From positions 6,275,546 to 6,339,545 of the forward strand of contig NW_024881300.1 in the NCBI RefSeq assembly GCF_018691265.1: a stretch of DNA of 64,000 nucleotides. The letters are read 5' to 3'. The translations under genes were made by a program, and so were the position numbers. Each line of letters opens with the position of its first letter. Positions within the stretch are counted from its first letter, which is position 1. Shown here piece after piece: positions 62,684 through 64,000 of this stretch. Below the pieces are notes generated by a model. That model worked only from the letters and a program-made list of their open reading frames with translations. It was not told the origin of the DNA and searched no databases. The stretch comes from Tyto alba (Eukaryota > Chordata > Aves > Strigiformes > Tytonidae).

Positions 62684-64000
62684 TGATGGCTCTGCACTTC
62701 CTGATCAGTCTCCAACAGGTCAGCAGCCGTGTCACGACGAACAATGCCGTTTGTCCCGTGCAACACAATAGAGCCAAACACAGCTCCGTGCATGGTTGTA
62801 TTAATGCAGTACTAGTGCTGCAATAATATAAAAGCAAGAATTGAGCAATAAGTGTGAAATAAAGAACTGAGTGTTAAAAATGTGCAAAGAATAGAGTGAC
62901 TCATTAAGTGTCATTAAGATTAAAGAGTTCCATTTCTTGCTAACAGAGTTCTCAGCAGCAGATTGTGAAACCAGAAATACACTCTACAAGGCAGAAGTTT
63001 TTTGCTATGTGTGAAGAGGAAAGATATGGTGAACTTGTATGTTTCTCAGCCATCTGAGCTGTAAATTTGCACCTCTACAATCCTCTCAGAGAATCTGTTA
63101 ATAACTTTTTGGAAACTATTCTGCTTGAATCTTGTAAGACAGTAAGATTGGACCCTGCCTGCACAGGGTCCGTGCACGGAAAGGAAAAAGCTGAGGGACA
63201 TATGACTTTGCAAACTCTTTTGTGAAGGTTTTATTTCACAGTTTTCAAAAGAAGCCTTCGTTCATCCTTTGTGCATATTCAGAATTGTATTTCTGTTGAT
63301 ATATTTTACACAGGTACCTCTGGTCTTCTGTAAGTGCCAGTAATTGTACTTGTGCATGCAGAAGTGGAGACTGTATTTTAAAACTGTAGTTCTTCTAATT
63401 TAATTTTCTTATGGTTTATATAGCATGTACCAATTTTGCCTACTCTCCAGGATAATATTCGATCACTGCTTATATGGTACAGTACTACCTCTGCTTCACC
63501 TTATTTAGCAGGAAAAAAAATAACAGTAATGTTACTAGTTTTCTCAGCCTAAGAAAGAGAAAGTGTAATTTAGTAAAAATTTTTGAAATTTGTTTTTGCT
63601 CATAATCTTGCTGCTTCCTCAAGGCTTAGTTTTGATGGTGGTTTGTTTTTTTTTTTATTTAGTTGGGGGTGGTTTTTGTGAGTGGCTCAGCTTAGTGAAA
63701 GGACAGAGTCAACCCTGACTGGATACAATAAGCTAAGCACTGGTGTGTGACATTAAATGTACACACTAGAATGTAAGATGTCAAAGAAAACAAAACCAGT
63801 TCTGAAGAGATAAGGTAATAATGATAGCTAGCATACAGCAAACATGATTGAAATATACCACAGTATAATATTTGACTAATCATCTAAAAATATTGTTTTT
63901 CCTTAAACTTGAGATTTGTCAGAATAAGAAAGCAACCCAGCAGCCTAAATAAAACTTAACCAAAAAAGCAGATTTGAAAATATGGGGTATGTTGTTATAC

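Larger units (their letters stand above)
59276..64000. other. Mostly non-coding stretch
   Basis: No known exon or RNA gene is recognisable. It contains the unidentified open frame at 60296-60691, an ancient near-palindromic repeat at 60795-60892, microsatellites at 59592, 61275 and 62610, a possible MIR scrap at 62170-62265 and two CTCF-like motifs. Sequence from 62850 to the end shows nothing I can name. Confidence 0.5.

Noticed and set aside
1..64000. CRISPR array, prokaryotic operon or phage system
   Set aside because: No regularly spaced repeats, Shine-Dalgarno-led genes or dense coding exist; the sequence is vertebrate nuclear DNA.

Overview
This 64 kb window is vertebrate nuclear DNA, almost certainly from a bird (at least an archosaur). 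The deciding evidence is repeat content. Two fairly young CR1 LINE copies end in the 8-bp-type tails (ATTCTGTG or ATTCTATG) typical of bird CR1. An older, minus-strand CR1-type LINE is of a kind I know from reptiles and birds. There is also a solo endogenous-retroviral LTR. I see no L1, Alu or other mammal-type young elements. The sequence is AT-rich, and the open reading frames are short and scattered over all six frames. There is no bacterial or phage-like gene organisation.

I find no exon that I can assign to a known protein-coding gene, and no tRNA, rRNA or snRNA gene. The window reads as intergenic DNA or the inside of large introns. Two minus-strand open frames outside recognised repeats deserve a check. 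One, at 15475-15885, is 136 codons and has a hydrophobic helix followed by basic residues, with two splice-acceptor-like sites upstream. The other, at 60296-60691, is 131 residues and resembles nothing I know. Both are close to the length expected by chance and are given low confidence.

Layout. 1-3690: AT-rich single-copy-looking DNA with A/T tracts. 3696-4314: complete solo LTR on the minus strand, with TG...CA ends and a perfect 5-bp target duplication (CAGTG). 4320-11384: no gene; a short tandem array at 6906-6959, a long A-rich tract at 9020-9064 and a MIR-like scrap near 10.2 kb. 11385-11961: 5'-truncated CR1 (plus). 11962-37290: no identified gene; T/G-rich repeats, MIR-like remnants, the 15.5 kb candidate exon, a good CTCF-like motif at 18634 and a near-perfect RFX X-box palindrome at 20384. 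37290-38260: old minus-strand CR1-type LINE remnant from reverse-transcriptase motif C to its 3' end. 38261-45884: no gene. 45885-47993: a longer, recent CR1 (plus) that keeps the ORF1 esterase region, lacks almost all of the endonuclease domain, then resumes in the reverse transcriptase and runs to the 3' end. 47994-64000: no identified gene; long homopolymers, microsatellites, a MIR-like element at 59.1 kb, an old near-palindromic repeat at 60.8 kb and two CTCF-like motifs near 62.5 kb.

Nothing here forms a working multi-gene system. The functional content I can argue for is regulatory (CTCF-like and RFX-like motifs, possible conserved non-coding blocks) and transposon-derived. All transposon reading frames are broken.
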